From: Burkholderia catarinensis
GTDB taxonomy: Bacteria > Pseudomonadota > Gammaproteobacteria > Burkholderiales > Burkholderiaceae
DNA: 64,000 nucleotides
NCBI RefSeq assembly: GCF_001883705.2
Contig: NZ_MDEQ02000007.1
Location: 1-64,000 of the forward strand
Direction: 5' to 3'
Every line of letters begins with the position of its first letter. Position 1 is the stretch's first letter. A program made the position numbers and the translations under genes. Under the pieces are notes generated by a model. The model was not told the DNA's origin. It made no database searches and saw only the letters and a program-made list of their open reading frames with translations. Of this stretch, positions 27,901 to 37,476 are shown piece after piece.

Positions 27901-28383
27901 ATGAATGCACGTCTATACCGCGCGACCGTTGCCGGCGCGCTGATCGGATTGCTCGCACCGTTTTCGGTGGCCCATGCACAGCTTGGCGACGTCCTGAAGC
28001 AGGTCGGCGGTGGTGGCGATTCGGGCGACAGCGCGGGCGGTGCGCTCGGCAACCTTGGCGGCCTCGGCGGCGCACTGACGGGCGGCGGCGGTTCGTCGCT
28101 GATGCCGGGCAGTACCGGCAACGTCGCGGGCCTGCTGCAGTTCTGCATCCAGAACAACTATCTCGGCGGGGCGTCCGGCGGCGGCGCGTCGTCGGTGAAG
28201 GACGCGCTGATGGGCAAACTCGGCGGCAATGCGTCGTCCGACAGCAGCTACACCAGCGGCGCGAGCGGGATCCTCGACGCCGGCAACGGCAGCAAGCTCG
28301 ACCTGAGCGGCGGCGGCCTGAAGCAGCAGGTGACCAAGCAGATCTGCGACAAGGTGCTGACGCAGGCGAAGTCGCTGTTGTAA
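27901..28383 (+). CDS. DUF2501 family exported protein
   Basis: This is a 160-residue periplasmic protein with signal peptide 1-26 (cleavage after AHAQ or AHA). The mature part is very rich in Gly and Ser (GGGGDSGDSAGGALGNLGGLGGALTGGGGSS), then has VAGLLQFCIQNNYL and a C-terminal QVTKQICDKVLTQAKSLL. This matches the DUF2501 (YjjA) family, of unknown function; two cysteines may pair. GGGAGG precedes the start by 6 bases. Confidence 0.8.
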   Translation: MNARLYRATVAGALIGLLAPFSVAHAQLGDVLKQVGGGGDSGDSAGGALGNLGGLGGALTGGGGSSLMPGSTGNVAGLLQFCIQNNYLGGASGGGASSVKDALMGKLGGNASSDSSYTSGASGILDAGNGSKLDLSGGGLKQQVTKQICDKVLTQAKSLL

Positions 28384-28534
28384 GCGCCACGGCGCGCATC
28401 GCGCGCGCCGGCGCAGGGGGCGGTGCCCGCGCACCGTACCCCGCCAGCCATTCCGGCTGCTACGTCCGCAGCGACGAAAAGACCGTCGCGCATAGCGGTT
28501 ATGCCGCCTGCGCGCACACGGCTCGAGATGCGGC

Positions 28535-28900
28535 TCAATCGGCCAGGCGCTTGTCCGCGAGTGCCTTGCAGCAGTCTTCGTACACCCATTGCACGAGTTT
28601 CGCCCGATAGTCGAGATCGTCGGTGTCGACGATTTCCTCGACCGCGTCGCGCGCCCACGACGCGTCGACGAACCCGGCGTGCCGCTTCGCGATGTCCTGC
28701 GCGAGCGCCGCGAGCCTGGCGACCGCGAGCCAGTCGGCCTGGCGGTGATGGCGGTCGAGCCAGCGGTGCGCGGCCTGGACCTGGAACGTGGCGTCCGGCC
28801 ACGATTCGTTGAGGTAAAACGCACCGAGATTGCCGCAGGTGAGCCAGCAAAGCAGCTCCAGGCGGTCTTGCGAGCCGAGGGTATGGGGTGCGTCGGTCAT
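28535..28900 (-). CDS. conserved hypothetical protein
   Basis: This is a 121-residue helical cytoplasmic protein, rich in Trp, Ala and Leu (RLELLCWLTCGNLGAFYLNESWPD, AQAAHRWLDRHHRQADWLAVARLAALAQDIAKRH). It has no signal or membrane segment and no family I can name. ATG 28900 starts the protein-like part of a longer frame. The repeated aromatic and charged spacing looks like a genuine soluble protein. Confidence 0.65.
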   Translation of the reverse strand: MTDAPHTLGSQDRLELLCWLTCGNLGAFYLNESWPDATFQVQAAHRWLDRHHRQADWLAVARLAALAQDIAKRHAGFVDASWARDAVEEIVDTDDLDYRAKLVQWVYEDCCKALADKRLAD

Positions 28901-29022
28901 GGCAGCGCTCACGAAATGCGTCGATTCCGGGCGGCGCCGGTTGCAATGGGCCGGCGCCGATAATAAAAACATAGCACGATGCGAGCCCGGCCGCGCACCC
29001 GGGCGGATGCTGACGCGGCGGC

Positions 29023-29055
29023 GGTTACGCGAATGCCGTGACGGCATGCGTAACC
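29023..29055. repeat. long imperfect palindrome upstream of the aldehyde dehydrogenase gene
   Basis: GGTTACGC (29023-29030), GA, ATGCCGT (29033-29039), G, ACGGCAT (29041-29047), GCGTAACC (29048-29055): 15 paired bases with a 2-base bulge and a 1-base centre. It has no T run, so it is more likely an operator or RNA hairpin than a terminator. It sits 114 bp before the start at 29169. Confidence 0.55.
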
Positions 29056-29168
29056 GGCGGCGGAGCAAGGGCGCGATAGCGCCCGGGTCCTTTCGAATGG
29101 CTGTCAATCGTCACGCCAGATGACTGAAACGCTCGCTAGAATGTCGGCTTCCCTGGAGGCGCAAAACG

Positions 29169-30605
29169 ATGAAAATCTACGACCAGTTCTACATCGACGG
29201 CGCATGGCGCAAACCGGCCGGAACCGGCACGATCGACGTGATTGACTCGGGCACCGAGGCCGTGATCGGCCGGATTCCGGAGGGCGTCGCGTCCGACGCG
29301 CAGGCGGCGATCCGTGCGGCGCGCGCGGCCTTCGACGCGTGGGCGGCCACGCCGGCCGTGACGCGTGCGGGCTACCTGCGCAAGATCGTCGAGCATCTGC
29401 AGGCGCGCAGCGAGGAACTCGCGCAGTCGATCACCGGCGAAGTCGGGATGCCGATCAAGCTGTCGCGCGCGATCCAGGTCGGCGGTCCGATCTATAACTG
29501 GAAGGCGTACGCGAAGCTCGCCGAGTCGTTCGAATTCGAGGCGCAGGTCGGCAACTCGCTCGTGGTGCGCGAGCCGGTCGGCGTCGTTGCGGCGATCACG
29601 CCGTGGAACTACCCGCTCAACCAGGTCACGCTGAAGGTCGCGCCGGCGCTCGCGGCCGGCTGCACGGTCGTCCTGAAGCCGTCCGAAGTCGCGCCGCTCA
29701 ACGCGTTCATGCTTGCCGAAGCGATTCACGAAGCCGGCCTGCCTGCCGGCGTGTTCAACCTCGTGTGCGGCTACGGTCCGGTCGTCGGCGAGGTGCTGGC
29801 TACCGATCCGGAGGTCGACATGGTGTCGTTCACGGGCTCGACGCGCGCCGGCAAGCGCGTGGCCGAGCTGGCGGCCGCGGGCGTCAAGCGCGTCGCGCTT
29901 GAACTGGGCGGCAAGTCGGCGTCGCTGATCCTCGACGACGCCGATTTCGCGACGGCGGTGAAGGGCACGGTCAACGCGTGCTACCTGAACGCGGGGCAGA
30001 CCTGCTCGGCGCATACGCGCATGCTGGTGCCGGAAGCGCGTTACGACGAGGCGCGCGCGATCGCGAAGGCGGCAGCCGAAACGTACGTCGCGGGCGACCC
30101 GCGGCAGGATGCGACGCGCCTCGGCGCGCTTGCGTCCGCCGCGCAGCAGCAGCGCGTGCAGGCGTATATCCAGCGCGGAATCGACGAAGGCGCGGAACTG
30201 GTGACGGGCGGCACCGGTTTGCCGGAAGGGCTCGCGAAGGGCTTCTTCGTGAAGCCGACCGTGTTCGGCCGCGTCGATCCGAAATCGACGATCGCGCAGG
30301 AAGAGATCTTCGGGCCGGTGCTGTCGATCATCACGTATCGCGACGAAGACGAGGCCGTGCGGATCGCGAACGATTCGCCGTACGGGCTCGGCGGCGCGGT
30401 GTGGGCCGGCAGCGACGAACGCGCGATGGGCGTCGCGCGCCGCATCCGCACGGGGCAGGTCGACATCAACGGCGGCACGTGGAACGGTGCCGCGCCGTTC
30501 GGCGGCTTCAAGCAGTCGGGGCACGGCCGCGAGAACGGCGTGTACGGGCTCGAAGAGTATCTCGAGTACAAGTCGATGCAGTTGAGGCCAGTCAAGCCGG
30601 CCTGA
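29169..30605 (+). CDS. aldehyde dehydrogenase family protein
   Basis: This 478-residue NAD(P)-dependent dehydrogenase oxidises an aldehyde to its acid. The cofactor segment [10 protein letters not shown] and FTGSTRAGK, the general-base Glu in VALELGGKS (about residue 243) and the catalytic Cys in [11 protein letters not shown] (about residue 277) are all intact. Length and motifs are standard for the family. The substrate cannot be fixed from sequence; no partner enzyme is adjacent. A terminator follows. Confidence 0.92.
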   Translation: MKIYDQFYIDGAWRKPAGTGTIDVIDSGTEAVIGRIPEGVASDAQAAIRAARAAFDAWAATPAVTRAGYLRKIVEHLQARSEELAQSITGEVGMPIKLSRAIQVGGPIYNWKAYAKLAESFEFEAQVGNSLVVREPVGVVAAITPWNYPLNQVTLKVAPALAAGCTVVLKPSEVAPLNAFMLAEAIHEAGLPAGVFNLVCGYGPVVGEVLATDPEVDMVSFTGSTRAGKRVAELAAAGVKRVALELGGKSASLILDDADFATAVKGTVNACYLNAGQTCSAHTRMLVPEARYDEARAIAKAAAETYVAGDPRQDATRLGALASAAQQQRVQAYIQRGIDEGAELVTGGTGLPEGLAKGFFVKPTVFGRVDPKSTIAQEEIFGPVLSIITYRDEDEAVRIANDSPYGLGGAVWAGSDERAMGVARRIRTGQVDINGGTWNGAAPFGGFKQSGHGRENGVYGLEEYLEYKSMQLRPVKPA

Positions 30606-30628
30606 GCGCTTCTCGCTGCATGAACCGG

Positions 30629-30655
30629 AAACGGCACGCTCGCGTGCCGTTTTTT
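30629..30655 (+). terminator. Rho-independent terminator after the aldehyde dehydrogenase gene
   Basis: AAACGGCACG (30629-30638) pairs with CGTGCCGTTT (30643-30652) over a CTCG loop, followed by TTT. It lies 24 bp after the stop codon. Confidence 0.87.
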
Positions 30656-30727
30656 ATTGACGGCCGTCAAGGTGCGCGTCTGTGGATCGTCGATCATCGC
30701 GGTTCCGATGTTCCGACGAGGTTTCAG

Positions 30728-31918
30728 ATGACCGTACGCACTTCCTTTCCGCCGCTGACGATTCGCGGCCGCACCTTGCTGCCTGTCGTGCAGGGCGGCA
30801 TGGGCGTCGGCATCTCCGCGCACCGGCTCGCGGGCAGCGTCGCGCGCGAAGGCGCGGTCGGCACGATCGCGAGCATCGATCTGCGTCACCATCATGCGGA
30901 CCTGCTCGCGCGTTGCCGCGCGCAGCCCGATCGCGCCACGCTCGAGGCCGCGAACCTCGACGCGCTCGCACGCGAGATCCGTCTCGCGAAGACCTACAGC
31001 GAAGGGCGCGGGATGATCGCGGTCAACGTGATGAAGGCGGTGAGCGCGCATGCGGACTACGTGCGTGTCGCGTGCGACGAGGGCGCCGATGCGATCGTGA
31101 TGGGCGCGGGCCTGCCGCTCGATCTGCCCGATCTCACGCAAGGCCACGACATCGCGCTGATCCCGATCCTGTCGGACAGCCGCGGGATCGCGCTCGTGCT
31201 GAAGAAGTGGATGAAGAAGGGGCGCTTGCCCGACGCGATCGTGATCGAGCATCCGGCGCATGCGGGCGGCCACCTCGGCGTCACGCAGATCGACGACATG
31301 CACGACCATCGTTTCGATTTCGCACGCGTGCTCGACGAGACCGCCCAGGTGATGGCGACGCTCGGCCTCGCGCGCGAGACCGTCCCGCTGATCGTTGCGG
31401 GCGGGATCAACAGTCACGACACGGTGCGCGCGGCGTTCGCGGCCGGCGCGAACGGCGTGCAGGTCGGGACGCCGTTCGCGGTGACGGAAGAAGGCGACGC
31501 GCATCCGCACTTCAAGCGCGTGCTGGCCGACGCGACGCCCGACGACATCGTCGAGTTCGTCAGCGTGACGGGGCTGCCCGCGCGCGCGGTGAAAACGCCT
31601 TGGCTCGATCGTTACCTGCGCAACGAGACGCGCATCCGCGCCAAGCTCGGTGCGTTCAAGCAGCGCTGCCCGACGGCGCTCGAATGCCTGAGCGTATGCG
31701 GCTTGCGCGACGGCATCGAGAAGTTCGGCCATTTCTGCATCGACACGCGGCTGGCGGCCGCGCTGCGCGGCGACGTTGCGAACGGGCTGTTCTTTCGCGG
31801 CCGCGAAGCGCTGCCGTTCGGCCGTGCGATCCGCAGCGTGCGCGATTTGCTCGACCTGCTGCTGACGGGCAGTGCGACGGAGCCTGCGACAAACCGCCCC
31901 ACGTTTACGCTGGCTTGA
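30728..31918 (+). CDS. nitronate monooxygenase / 2-nitropropane dioxygenase family flavoprotein
   Basis: This 396-residue FMN-dependent TIM-barrel oxidoreductase belongs to the NMO/FabK-like family. It has PVVQGGMGVGISAHRLAGSVAREG at the N-terminus, GADAIVMGAGLPLDLP, EHPAHAGGHLG (the conserved His-rich loop) and VIVAGGINSHDTVRAAFAAGANGVQVGTPFAVTEE for phosphate binding. Four cysteines near the end (KQRCPTALECLSVCGLR, GHFCID) are unusual for plain NMO and recur in a long-form subfamily; they could bind a metal or cluster. ATG 30728 starts the family sequence. Confidence 0.82.
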   Translation: MTVRTSFPPLTIRGRTLLPVVQGGMGVGISAHRLAGSVAREGAVGTIASIDLRHHHADLLARCRAQPDRATLEAANLDALAREIRLAKTYSEGRGMIAVNVMKAVSAHADYVRVACDEGADAIVMGAGLPLDLPDLTQGHDIALIPILSDSRGIALVLKKWMKKGRLPDAIVIEHPAHAGGHLGVTQIDDMHDHRFDFARVLDETAQVMATLGLARETVPLIVAGGINSHDTVRAAFAAGANGVQVGTPFAVTEEGDAHPHFKRVLADATPDDIVEFVSVTGLPARAVKTPWLDRYLRNETRIRAKLGAFKQRCPTALECLSVCGLRDGIEKFGHFCIDTRLAAALRGDVANGLFFRGREALPFGRAIRSVRDLLDLLLTGSATEPATNRPTFTLA

Positions 31919-31983
31919 CGGATATCAAGATGCCGAAAAGACCCTGCTGGGAGAATGGAAACCATTCTTTGGGGGTCCGTAGC

Positions 31984-32625
31984 ATGCATAAAACGATTCA
32001 AACTTGTGTCACCGTTGCCGCCGTCGCGGCAAGCCTCGTCGCGATGCCTTCGCTGTCGCACGCGGCCTCACCGGGCGACGGCATCAACCAGGGTGACGTA
32101 CTGGTTCGGCTTCGCGCGATCAGCATCCAGCCGAACGAGCGCGCGAGCGACACGCTCGGCGCGCTCAACGTCGGCGTGAACAACGCGATCGTGCCCGAGC
32201 TCGACTTCACGTACATGATCCGCGATTACCTCGGCGTCGAGCTGATCCTCGGCACGTCGCGGCATCAACTGACGTCGAGCCTCGGCAATCTCGGCGGCGT
32301 GGGCGTGCTGCCGCCGACGCTGCTGCTGCAGTATCACTTCAACCATGCCGGCAAGGTGCGTCCGTACGTCGGCGCGGGGTTGAACTACACGTACTTCTAC
32401 AACAACGGGCTCAACGTCGGCGGGCAGGGCGTATCGATCAACAAGAGCAGCTTCGGCCCTGCGCTGCAGTTCGGCGTGGACGTGCAGGTGACGAAGAAGG
32501 TGTTCATGAACGTCGACGTGAAGAAGATCTGGATGAGCACCGATGCGACGCTCGGCGACAAGGGCATCGGCACGCTGCACATCGATCCGCTGATCGTCGG
32601 CGTGGGCGTCGGGATGAAGTTCTAG
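31984..32625 (+). CDS. OmpW family outer membrane protein
   Basis: This is a 213-residue eight-stranded outer-membrane barrel. Signal peptide 1-28 ends SLSHAA. OmpW hallmarks are GDVLVRLRAISIQPNE, NNAIVPELDFTYMIRDYLGVELILGTSRH, RPYVGAGLNYTYFYNN and the C-terminal aromatic residue in VGVGMKF needed for BAM recognition. These channels pass small hydrophobic compounds. It is a single gene followed by a terminator. Confidence 0.9.
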   Translation: MHKTIQTCVTVAAVAASLVAMPSLSHAASPGDGINQGDVLVRLRAISIQPNERASDTLGALNVGVNNAIVPELDFTYMIRDYLGVELILGTSRHQLTSSLGNLGGVGVLPPTLLLQYHFNHAGKVRPYVGAGLNYTYFYNNGLNVGGQGVSINKSSFGPALQFGVDVQVTKKVFMNVDVKKIWMSTDATLGDKGIGTLHIDPLIVGVGVGMKF

Positions 32626-32656
32626 ACGCGGCGGGAAAAGAACAGAGTTGGGGTTG

Positions 32657-32689
32657 GCGGCATGGCGGTCGGCATGCCGCTTTTTTTTT
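32657..32689 (+). terminator. Rho-independent terminator after the OmpW-family gene
   Basis: GCGGCATG (32657-32664) pairs with CATGCCGC (32673-32680) over an 8-base loop and is followed by nine T (32681-32689). It also separates the convergent DUF1289 gene. Confidence 0.88.
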
Positions 32690-32700
32690 GCGCGACGGAT

Positions 32701-32904
32701 TTACAGCTTGTCGTACTGGAAGCGCATCGCCGTGCCTTCGCGCGTGATGCGCTCCCACACCGCGCGCTTTTCGTCGTCGCTCAGGAACACCCAGTTCGAC
32801 ACTTCGGTGGCCGTGCGGCCGCAGCCCTTGCAGACTTCGTCGAAGAGGGTCGAGCACACGCCGATGCAGGGGCTGTCGGGCAGGTCGTGGAGATTGGAGG
32901 CCAT
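32701..32904 (-). CDS. DUF1289 domain protein
   Basis: This is a 67-residue small protein with the DUF1289 cysteine pattern SPCIGVCSTLFDEVCKGCGRT (CxxxC and CxxC), likely a metal- or Fe-S-binding site, followed by TEVSNWVFLSDDEKRAVWERI. The function is unknown. ATG 32904 gives MASNLHDLPDSPCIGVC, the expected short form. Confidence 0.85.
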   Translation of the reverse strand: MASNLHDLPDSPCIGVCSTLFDEVCKGCGRTATEVSNWVFLSDDEKRAVWERITREGTAMRFQYDKL

Positions 32905-33298
32905 CGAAAGGGTTCGCGCAGTTGAATCGTCAGCCGCCATTTTAATGCATCGCGGCCCGCCGGTCGGACGGAGGCCGCCGGCATGCCGTGCCGGTGCGGG
33001 GTCGTGACGGTACGGCGGTGTGTCCGGCACGCGAACGCGGTTTCGCCGCCGCCTGTTTTTCCCGGTGGACAGCCGCCGATTACCCGATAGAATTCCCTCG
33101 GAACACCCCGTCGCACGGGCGGCCTGACTGGCCGTCGGCGGGAATCTGTTCCGTTTGCGCGACACCGGCATGATTTTTTTGTGACGGGGCGCGAATGATG
33201 GTAGTTTTCGGGGTTTTCGAGGGGCGGAGCACCAGAATGCGCCGCCATGACGAGGCAGACGGCAGCCGGGCAACGCGTCCGGCCGGAGGGAGAACGGG
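32905..33298. other. intergenic region upstream of the pot operon
   Basis: These 394 bp separate the DUF1289 gene from potF. No frame reads as protein. It should hold the divergent promoters of both; the AT-rich ATGATTTTTTTGTGACGG near 33169-33186 is the best promoter-like spot for pot. No RNA gene was recognised. Confidence 0.45.
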
Positions 33299-34393
33299 AT
33301 GAAAGCAAAGGTAGTGGGCCGGTTCGCAGCGCTCGCGCTGTGCGTGGGTGCATCGGCGGCAGCGGCGAAGGATACGCAGCTCAATGTCTATAACTGGTCG
33401 GACTACATTGCGAAGGACACGATCCCGAACTTCGAGAAGCAGGCGGGCGTCAAGGTCCGCTACGACAACTACGACAGCGACGACACGCTGCAGGCGAAGC
33501 TGCTGACGGGCAGCTCGGGCTACGACATCGTCGTGCCGACCAGCAACTACGCGGGCAAGCAGATCGCCGCCGGCATCTTCGCGCCGCTCGACAAGTCGAA
33601 GCTCCCGAACCTCAAGTACCTCGATCCGCAGCTGATGGCGCTCGTCGCCGGCGCGGACCCGGGCAACAAGTTCTCGGTGCCCTGGGCGTACGGCACGACG
33701 GGTCTCGCGTACAACCTGACGAAGGCGCAGCAGGCGCTCGGCAAGGTGCCGCTCGACAACTGGGACATCCTGTTCAAGCCGGAAAACCTGTCGAAGCTGA
33801 AGACCTGCGGCGTGTCGGTGCTCGACGCACCCGACCAGATGTTCGCGGCGGCGCTGCACTACATCGGCAAGGATCCGATGAGCACGAATCCGGCCGACTA
33901 CAAGGCCGCGATGGAAGTGCTGAAGAAGATCCGCCCGTACATCACGCAATTCAACTCGTCGGGCTACATCAACGACCTGGTCGGCGGCGACATCTGCTTC
34001 GCGTTCGGCTGGTCGGGCGACGTCGTGATCGCGAAGCATCGCGCGATCGAAGCGAAGAAGGCCTACAAGATCGAGTACTACATCCCGAAGGGCGGCGCGC
34101 CGGTCTGGTTCGACGTGATGGCGATCCCGAAGGACGCGAAGAACAAGGATGCCGCGCTGCAGTGGATCAACTACATCGAGGATCCGAAGGTGCACGCGGC
34201 GATCACGAACGCGGTGTACTACCCGAGCGCCAACGCCGAGGCACGCAAGTACGTGCGGCCCGACGTCGCGAACGATCCGGCCGTCTACCCGCCGGCCGAC
34301 GTCGTGAAGACGCTGTTCCTGCTCAAGCCGCTGCCGCCTGAAATCCAGCGCCTGCAGACGCGTCTGTGGACCGAGCTGAAGTCGGGCCGCTGA
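33299..34393 (+). CDS. potF: putrescine ABC transporter substrate-binding protein
   Basis: This is a 364-residue periplasmic binding protein for putrescine or a related polyamine. Signal peptide 1-23 ends ASAAAA. LNVYNWSDYIAKDTIPNFEKQAGVKVRYD is the standard PotF/PotD opening, and the mature length fits. PotF-type ligand residues such as YNWSDY and the late Trp/Asp cluster (VWFDVMAIPKDAKN) are in place. It heads the potFGHI operon; an 86-bp gap with a hairpin separates it from potG, which would let the binding protein be made in excess. Confidence 0.93.
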   Translation: MKAKVVGRFAALALCVGASAAAAKDTQLNVYNWSDYIAKDTIPNFEKQAGVKVRYDNYDSDDTLQAKLLTGSSGYDIVVPTSNYAGKQIAAGIFAPLDKSKLPNLKYLDPQLMALVAGADPGNKFSVPWAYGTTGLAYNLTKAQQALGKVPLDNWDILFKPENLSKLKTCGVSVLDAPDQMFAAALHYIGKDPMSTNPADYKAAMEVLKKIRPYITQFNSSGYINDLVGGDICFAFGWSGDVVIAKHRAIEAKKAYKIEYYIPKGGAPVWFDVMAIPKDAKNKDAALQWINYIEDPKVHAAITNAVYYPSANAEARKYVRPDVANDPAVYPPADVVKTLFLLKPLPPEIQRLQTRLWTELKSGR

Positions 34394-34421
34394 CGCGAGC
34401 CGGCGTTCCCCAGCAGTCATG

Positions 34422-34448
34422 AAGCCCCTGGTGCCCCCGGGGGCTTTG
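34422..34448 (+). terminator. hairpin between potF and potG (possible attenuator)
   Basis: AAGCCCC (34422-34428) pairs with GGGGCTT (34440-34446), with an inner CCCC-rich loop, followed by TGTT. It lies 29 bp after potF. With a short, interrupted T run it is more likely a partial terminator or RNA-stability element than a full stop. Confidence 0.5.
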
Positions 34449-34479
34449 TTCGTCAAACGCAGGAGAGAAGCAGCACATC

Positions 34480-35640
34480 ATGAATAGCCAGTCGGGTGCG
34501 CCGGTCGCGGGCGCACCGTCCACCGTTTCCTTCTCCGGCGCCGATGCGCGCGCCGAGAACTTTGTCCAGATCGTCGACGTCGTCAAGAAATTCGGCGATA
34601 CCGAAGCCGTGCGCAGCGTCAACCTGACCGTGCGCCAGGGCGAACTGTTCGCGCTGCTCGGCAGCTCGGGCTGCGGCAAGTCGACGTTGCTGCGGATGCT
34701 CGCGGGCCTCGAGACGGTCACGTCGGGCAAGATCCTGATCGACGGCGAGGATCTCGCGCAGATGCCGCCGTACAAGCGGCCCGTGAACATGATGTTCCAG
34801 TCGTATGCGCTGTTCCCGCACATGTCGGTCGAGTCGAACGTCGCGTTCGGGCTCAAACAGGAAGGCGTGCCGCGCGCCGAGATGAAGGAGCGCGTGCACG
34901 CGGCGCTCGAACTCGTGCAGATGAGCAAGTACGCGAAGCGCAAGCCGCACCAGCTGTCGGGCGGCCAGCAGCAGCGCGTCGCGCTCGCGCGTTCGCTCGT
35001 CAAGCGCCCGAAGCTGCTGCTGCTCGACGAGCCGATGTCCGCGCTCGACAAGCAGATCCGCCAGCGCACGCAGATCGAGCTCGTCAACATCCTGAACAGG
35101 GTCGGCGTCACCTGCATCATGGTCACGCACGACCAGGAAGAAGCGATGACGATGGCGAACCGCCTCGCGGTGATGAGCGAAGGGCAGATCGTCCAGATCG
35201 GCTCGCCGAATGAAGTGTACGAGTATCCGAACAGCCGCTTCTCGGCCGAGTTCATCGGTTCGACGAACCTGTTCGACGGCGTGACCGTCGAGGATGAACC
35301 CGACCACGTGTACATCGAATCGCCGGAACTGCCGAGCCGGCTGTACGTGAGCCACGGGATCTCGGGCCCGCTCGGGATGCCGGTCACGGTATCGGTGCGC
35401 CCCGAACGGATCGCGCTCACGCGCAAGCCGCCCGAAGGCGCGTTCAACTGGGCGCGCGGCAGGATCGGCAACGTCGCGTACATGGGCGGCTATTCGCTGT
35501 ATCACGTGAGGCTCGACGCGGGCAAGACGGTGATCGCGAACGTGTCGAGCCTCGCGATTTCCGAGCTCGACACGCCGGCGCTCGGCGACGAGATCTACGT
35601 GCGCTGGAGCGCGACCGCGGGCGTGGTGCTGACGTCATGA
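34480..35640 (+). CDS. potG: putrescine ABC transporter ATP-binding protein
   Basis: This 386-residue ATPase energises the PotFGHI importer. Walker A GSSGCGKST, signature LSGGQQQR, Walker B LLLLDEPMSALD and switch His in VTHDQEEAM are present. The C-terminal TOBE-type regulatory domain (VSVRPERIAL) follows. Its stop overlaps the potH start by 4 bp. Confidence 0.94.
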   Translation: MNSQSGAPVAGAPSTVSFSGADARAENFVQIVDVVKKFGDTEAVRSVNLTVRQGELFALLGSSGCGKSTLLRMLAGLETVTSGKILIDGEDLAQMPPYKRPVNMMFQSYALFPHMSVESNVAFGLKQEGVPRAEMKERVHAALELVQMSKYAKRKPHQLSGGQQQRVALARSLVKRPKLLLLDEPMSALDKQIRQRTQIELVNILNRVGVTCIMVTHDQEEAMTMANRLAVMSEGQIVQIGSPNEVYEYPNSRFSAEFIGSTNLFDGVTVEDEPDHVYIESPELPSRLYVSHGISGPLGMPVTVSVRPERIALTRKPPEGAFNWARGRIGNVAYMGGYSLYHVRLDAGKTVIANVSSLAISELDTPALGDEIYVRWSATAGVVLTS

Positions 35641-36563
35641 CCCCGTTCAAGTCCATGCTCTCGTGGCCGGTGCGGCGCTTCAACCTGACGGGCGCCACGG
35701 CGGTCGTCGCGGGGCCGTTCACGTGGCTCGTGCTGTTCTTCCTCGTGCCGTTCGTGCTGGTCGTCAAGATCAGCTTCGCGGAGCTGCAGCTCGGCATCCC
35801 GCCGTACACGGAACTCGCGTCGTACGCCGACGGCGTCGTGCACGTCGCGCTGAACCTGTCGCACTACGCGTTCCTGTTCACGGACAGCCTGTATTTCGCG
35901 ACCTACGTGAACTCGGTGTGGGTGGCCGCGATCACGACGCTGCTGTGCCTGCTGATCGGCTATCCGATGGCGTACTACATCGCGCGCTCGAACCCGGCGA
36001 CGCGCAACCTGCTGATGATGGGCGTGATGCTGCCGTTCTGGACGTCGTTCCTGATCCGCGTGTACGCATGGATCGGCATCCTGAAGAACAACGGCCTGCT
36101 GAACAACTTCCTGATGTGGATCGGGCTGACCCATACGCCGATCGAGCTGTACCGCACGAACTACGCGGTGTACATCGGGATGGTGTATTCGTACCTGCCG
36201 TTCCTCGTGATGCCGCTCTACGCGCACCTCGTGAAGATGGACCTGCGCCTGCTCGAAGCCGCGTACGACCTAGGAGCTAAGCCGTGGAAGGCGTTCGTGC
36301 AGATCACGTTGCCGCTGTCGAGGAACGGGATCATCGCGGGCTGCCTGCTCGTGTTCATCCCGGCGGTGGGCGAGTACGTGATTCCGGAGCTGCTCGGCGG
36401 CGCGAACACGCTGATGATCGGCCGCGTGATGTGGAATGAGTTCTTCAACAACGCAGACTGGCCGATGGCATCGGCGGTGACCTGTGCGATGGTGCTGCTG
36501 CTGCTCGTGCCGATGGCGATGTTCCAGCGTTCCCAGGCAAAGGAGCAGGAGGGCCGTCGATGA
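35637..36563 (+). CDS. potH: putrescine ABC transporter permease PotH
   Basis: This is a 308-residue inner-membrane permease with about six helices. The EAA-type coupling loop is EAAYDLGAKPWKAFVQITLPLSRNGIIAG (about residues 205-233). Coupled by 4-bp overlaps to potG and potI. It pairs with PotI to form the channel. Confidence 0.93.
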   Translation: MTPFKSMLSWPVRRFNLTGATAVVAGPFTWLVLFFLVPFVLVVKISFAELQLGIPPYTELASYADGVVHVALNLSHYAFLFTDSLYFATYVNSVWVAAITTLLCLLIGYPMAYYIARSNPATRNLLMMGVMLPFWTSFLIRVYAWIGILKNNGLLNNFLMWIGLTHTPIELYRTNYAVYIGMVYSYLPFLVMPLYAHLVKMDLRLLEAAYDLGAKPWKAFVQITLPLSRNGIIAGCLLVFIPAVGEYVIPELLGGANTLMIGRVMWNEFFNNADWPMASAVTCAMVLLLLVPMAMFQRSQAKEQEGRR

Positions 36564-37381
36564 AGCCGAATCGTTACCTGCAGTTCGCGGCGCTGTTTGC
36601 CGGCTTCGCGTTCCTGTACATCCCGATCATCAGCCTGATCGTCTATTCGTTCAACGAGTCGAAGCTCGTCACCGTGTGGTCGGGCTTCTCGTTGCGCTGG
36701 TACACGGCGCTCGTCCAGGACGACGAGCTGCTGACGGCCGCGTGGCTGTCGCTGAAGATCGGCGTGCTGACCGCGTTCGCGTCGGTGTTCATCGGCACGT
36801 GGGCCGGCTTCGTGCTCGCGCGGATGGGGCGCTTTCGCGGCTTCGCGCTGTTCAGCGGGATGATCAATGCGCCGCTCGTGATTCCCGAGGTGATCCAGGG
36901 GATCTCGCTGCTGCTGCTGTTCATCGAGCTGGCGAAGTGGATCGGCTGGCCGGCCGAACGCGGGGTCTTCACGATCTGGCTCGGCCACGTGATGCTGTGC
37001 ATCTCGTACGTCGCGATCATCGTGCAGTCGCGCGTGCGCGAGCTGAACCCGTCGCTGGAGGAAGCCGCGCTCGATCTTGGCGCGACGCCGCTGAAGGTGT
37101 TCTTCACGATCACGCTGCCGTTGATCTCGCAGGCGCTGGTCGCGGGCTGGCTGCTGTCGTTCACGCTGTCGATCGACGATCTCGTGCTGTCGGCGTTCCT
37201 GTCGGGCCCCGGCTCGACGACGCTGCCGCTCGTCGTGTTCTCGCGCGTGCGCCTCGGGCTGAACCCGGAAATGAACGCGCTCGCGACGCTGTTCATCGTC
37301 GCGGTGACGGCGGGTGTCGTGATCGCGAACTTCGTGATGCTGCGTCAAGAGCGCAAGCGGATGGCGGGGTTCGCGGCCTGA
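36560..37381 (+). CDS. potI: putrescine ABC transporter permease PotI
   Basis: This 273-residue permease is the second channel subunit. The coupling loop reads EEAALDLGATPLKVFFTITLPLISQALVAG (about residues 167-196), with roughly six membrane helices around it. It is the last gene of the pot operon and is followed by a terminator shared with the convergent gene. Confidence 0.93.
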   Translation: MKPNRYLQFAALFAGFAFLYIPIISLIVYSFNESKLVTVWSGFSLRWYTALVQDDELLTAAWLSLKIGVLTAFASVFIGTWAGFVLARMGRFRGFALFSGMINAPLVIPEVIQGISLLLLFIELAKWIGWPAERGVFTIWLGHVMLCISYVAIIVQSRVRELNPSLEEAALDLGATPLKVFFTITLPLISQALVAGWLLSFTLSIDDLVLSAFLSGPGSTTLPLVVFSRVRLGLNPEMNALATLFIVAVTAGVVIANFVMLRQERKRMAGFAA

Positions 37382-37404
37382 CACGCAGGTTGCGGCCGCA
37401 ACGA

Positions 37405-37444
37405 AAAACGCCCGGCACCGACGACGAGTCGGGCCGGGCGTTTT
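37405..37444. terminator. bidirectional terminator after potI
   Basis: AAAACGCCCGGC (37405-37416) pairs with GCCGGGCGTTTT (37433-37444) over a 16-base loop that can itself pair. A and T runs on the two sides serve both potI and the convergent gene ending at 37477. Confidence 0.87.
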
Positions 37445-37476
37445 GCTTGGGCGCGTTGCGTACCGCTCGACGCCGG

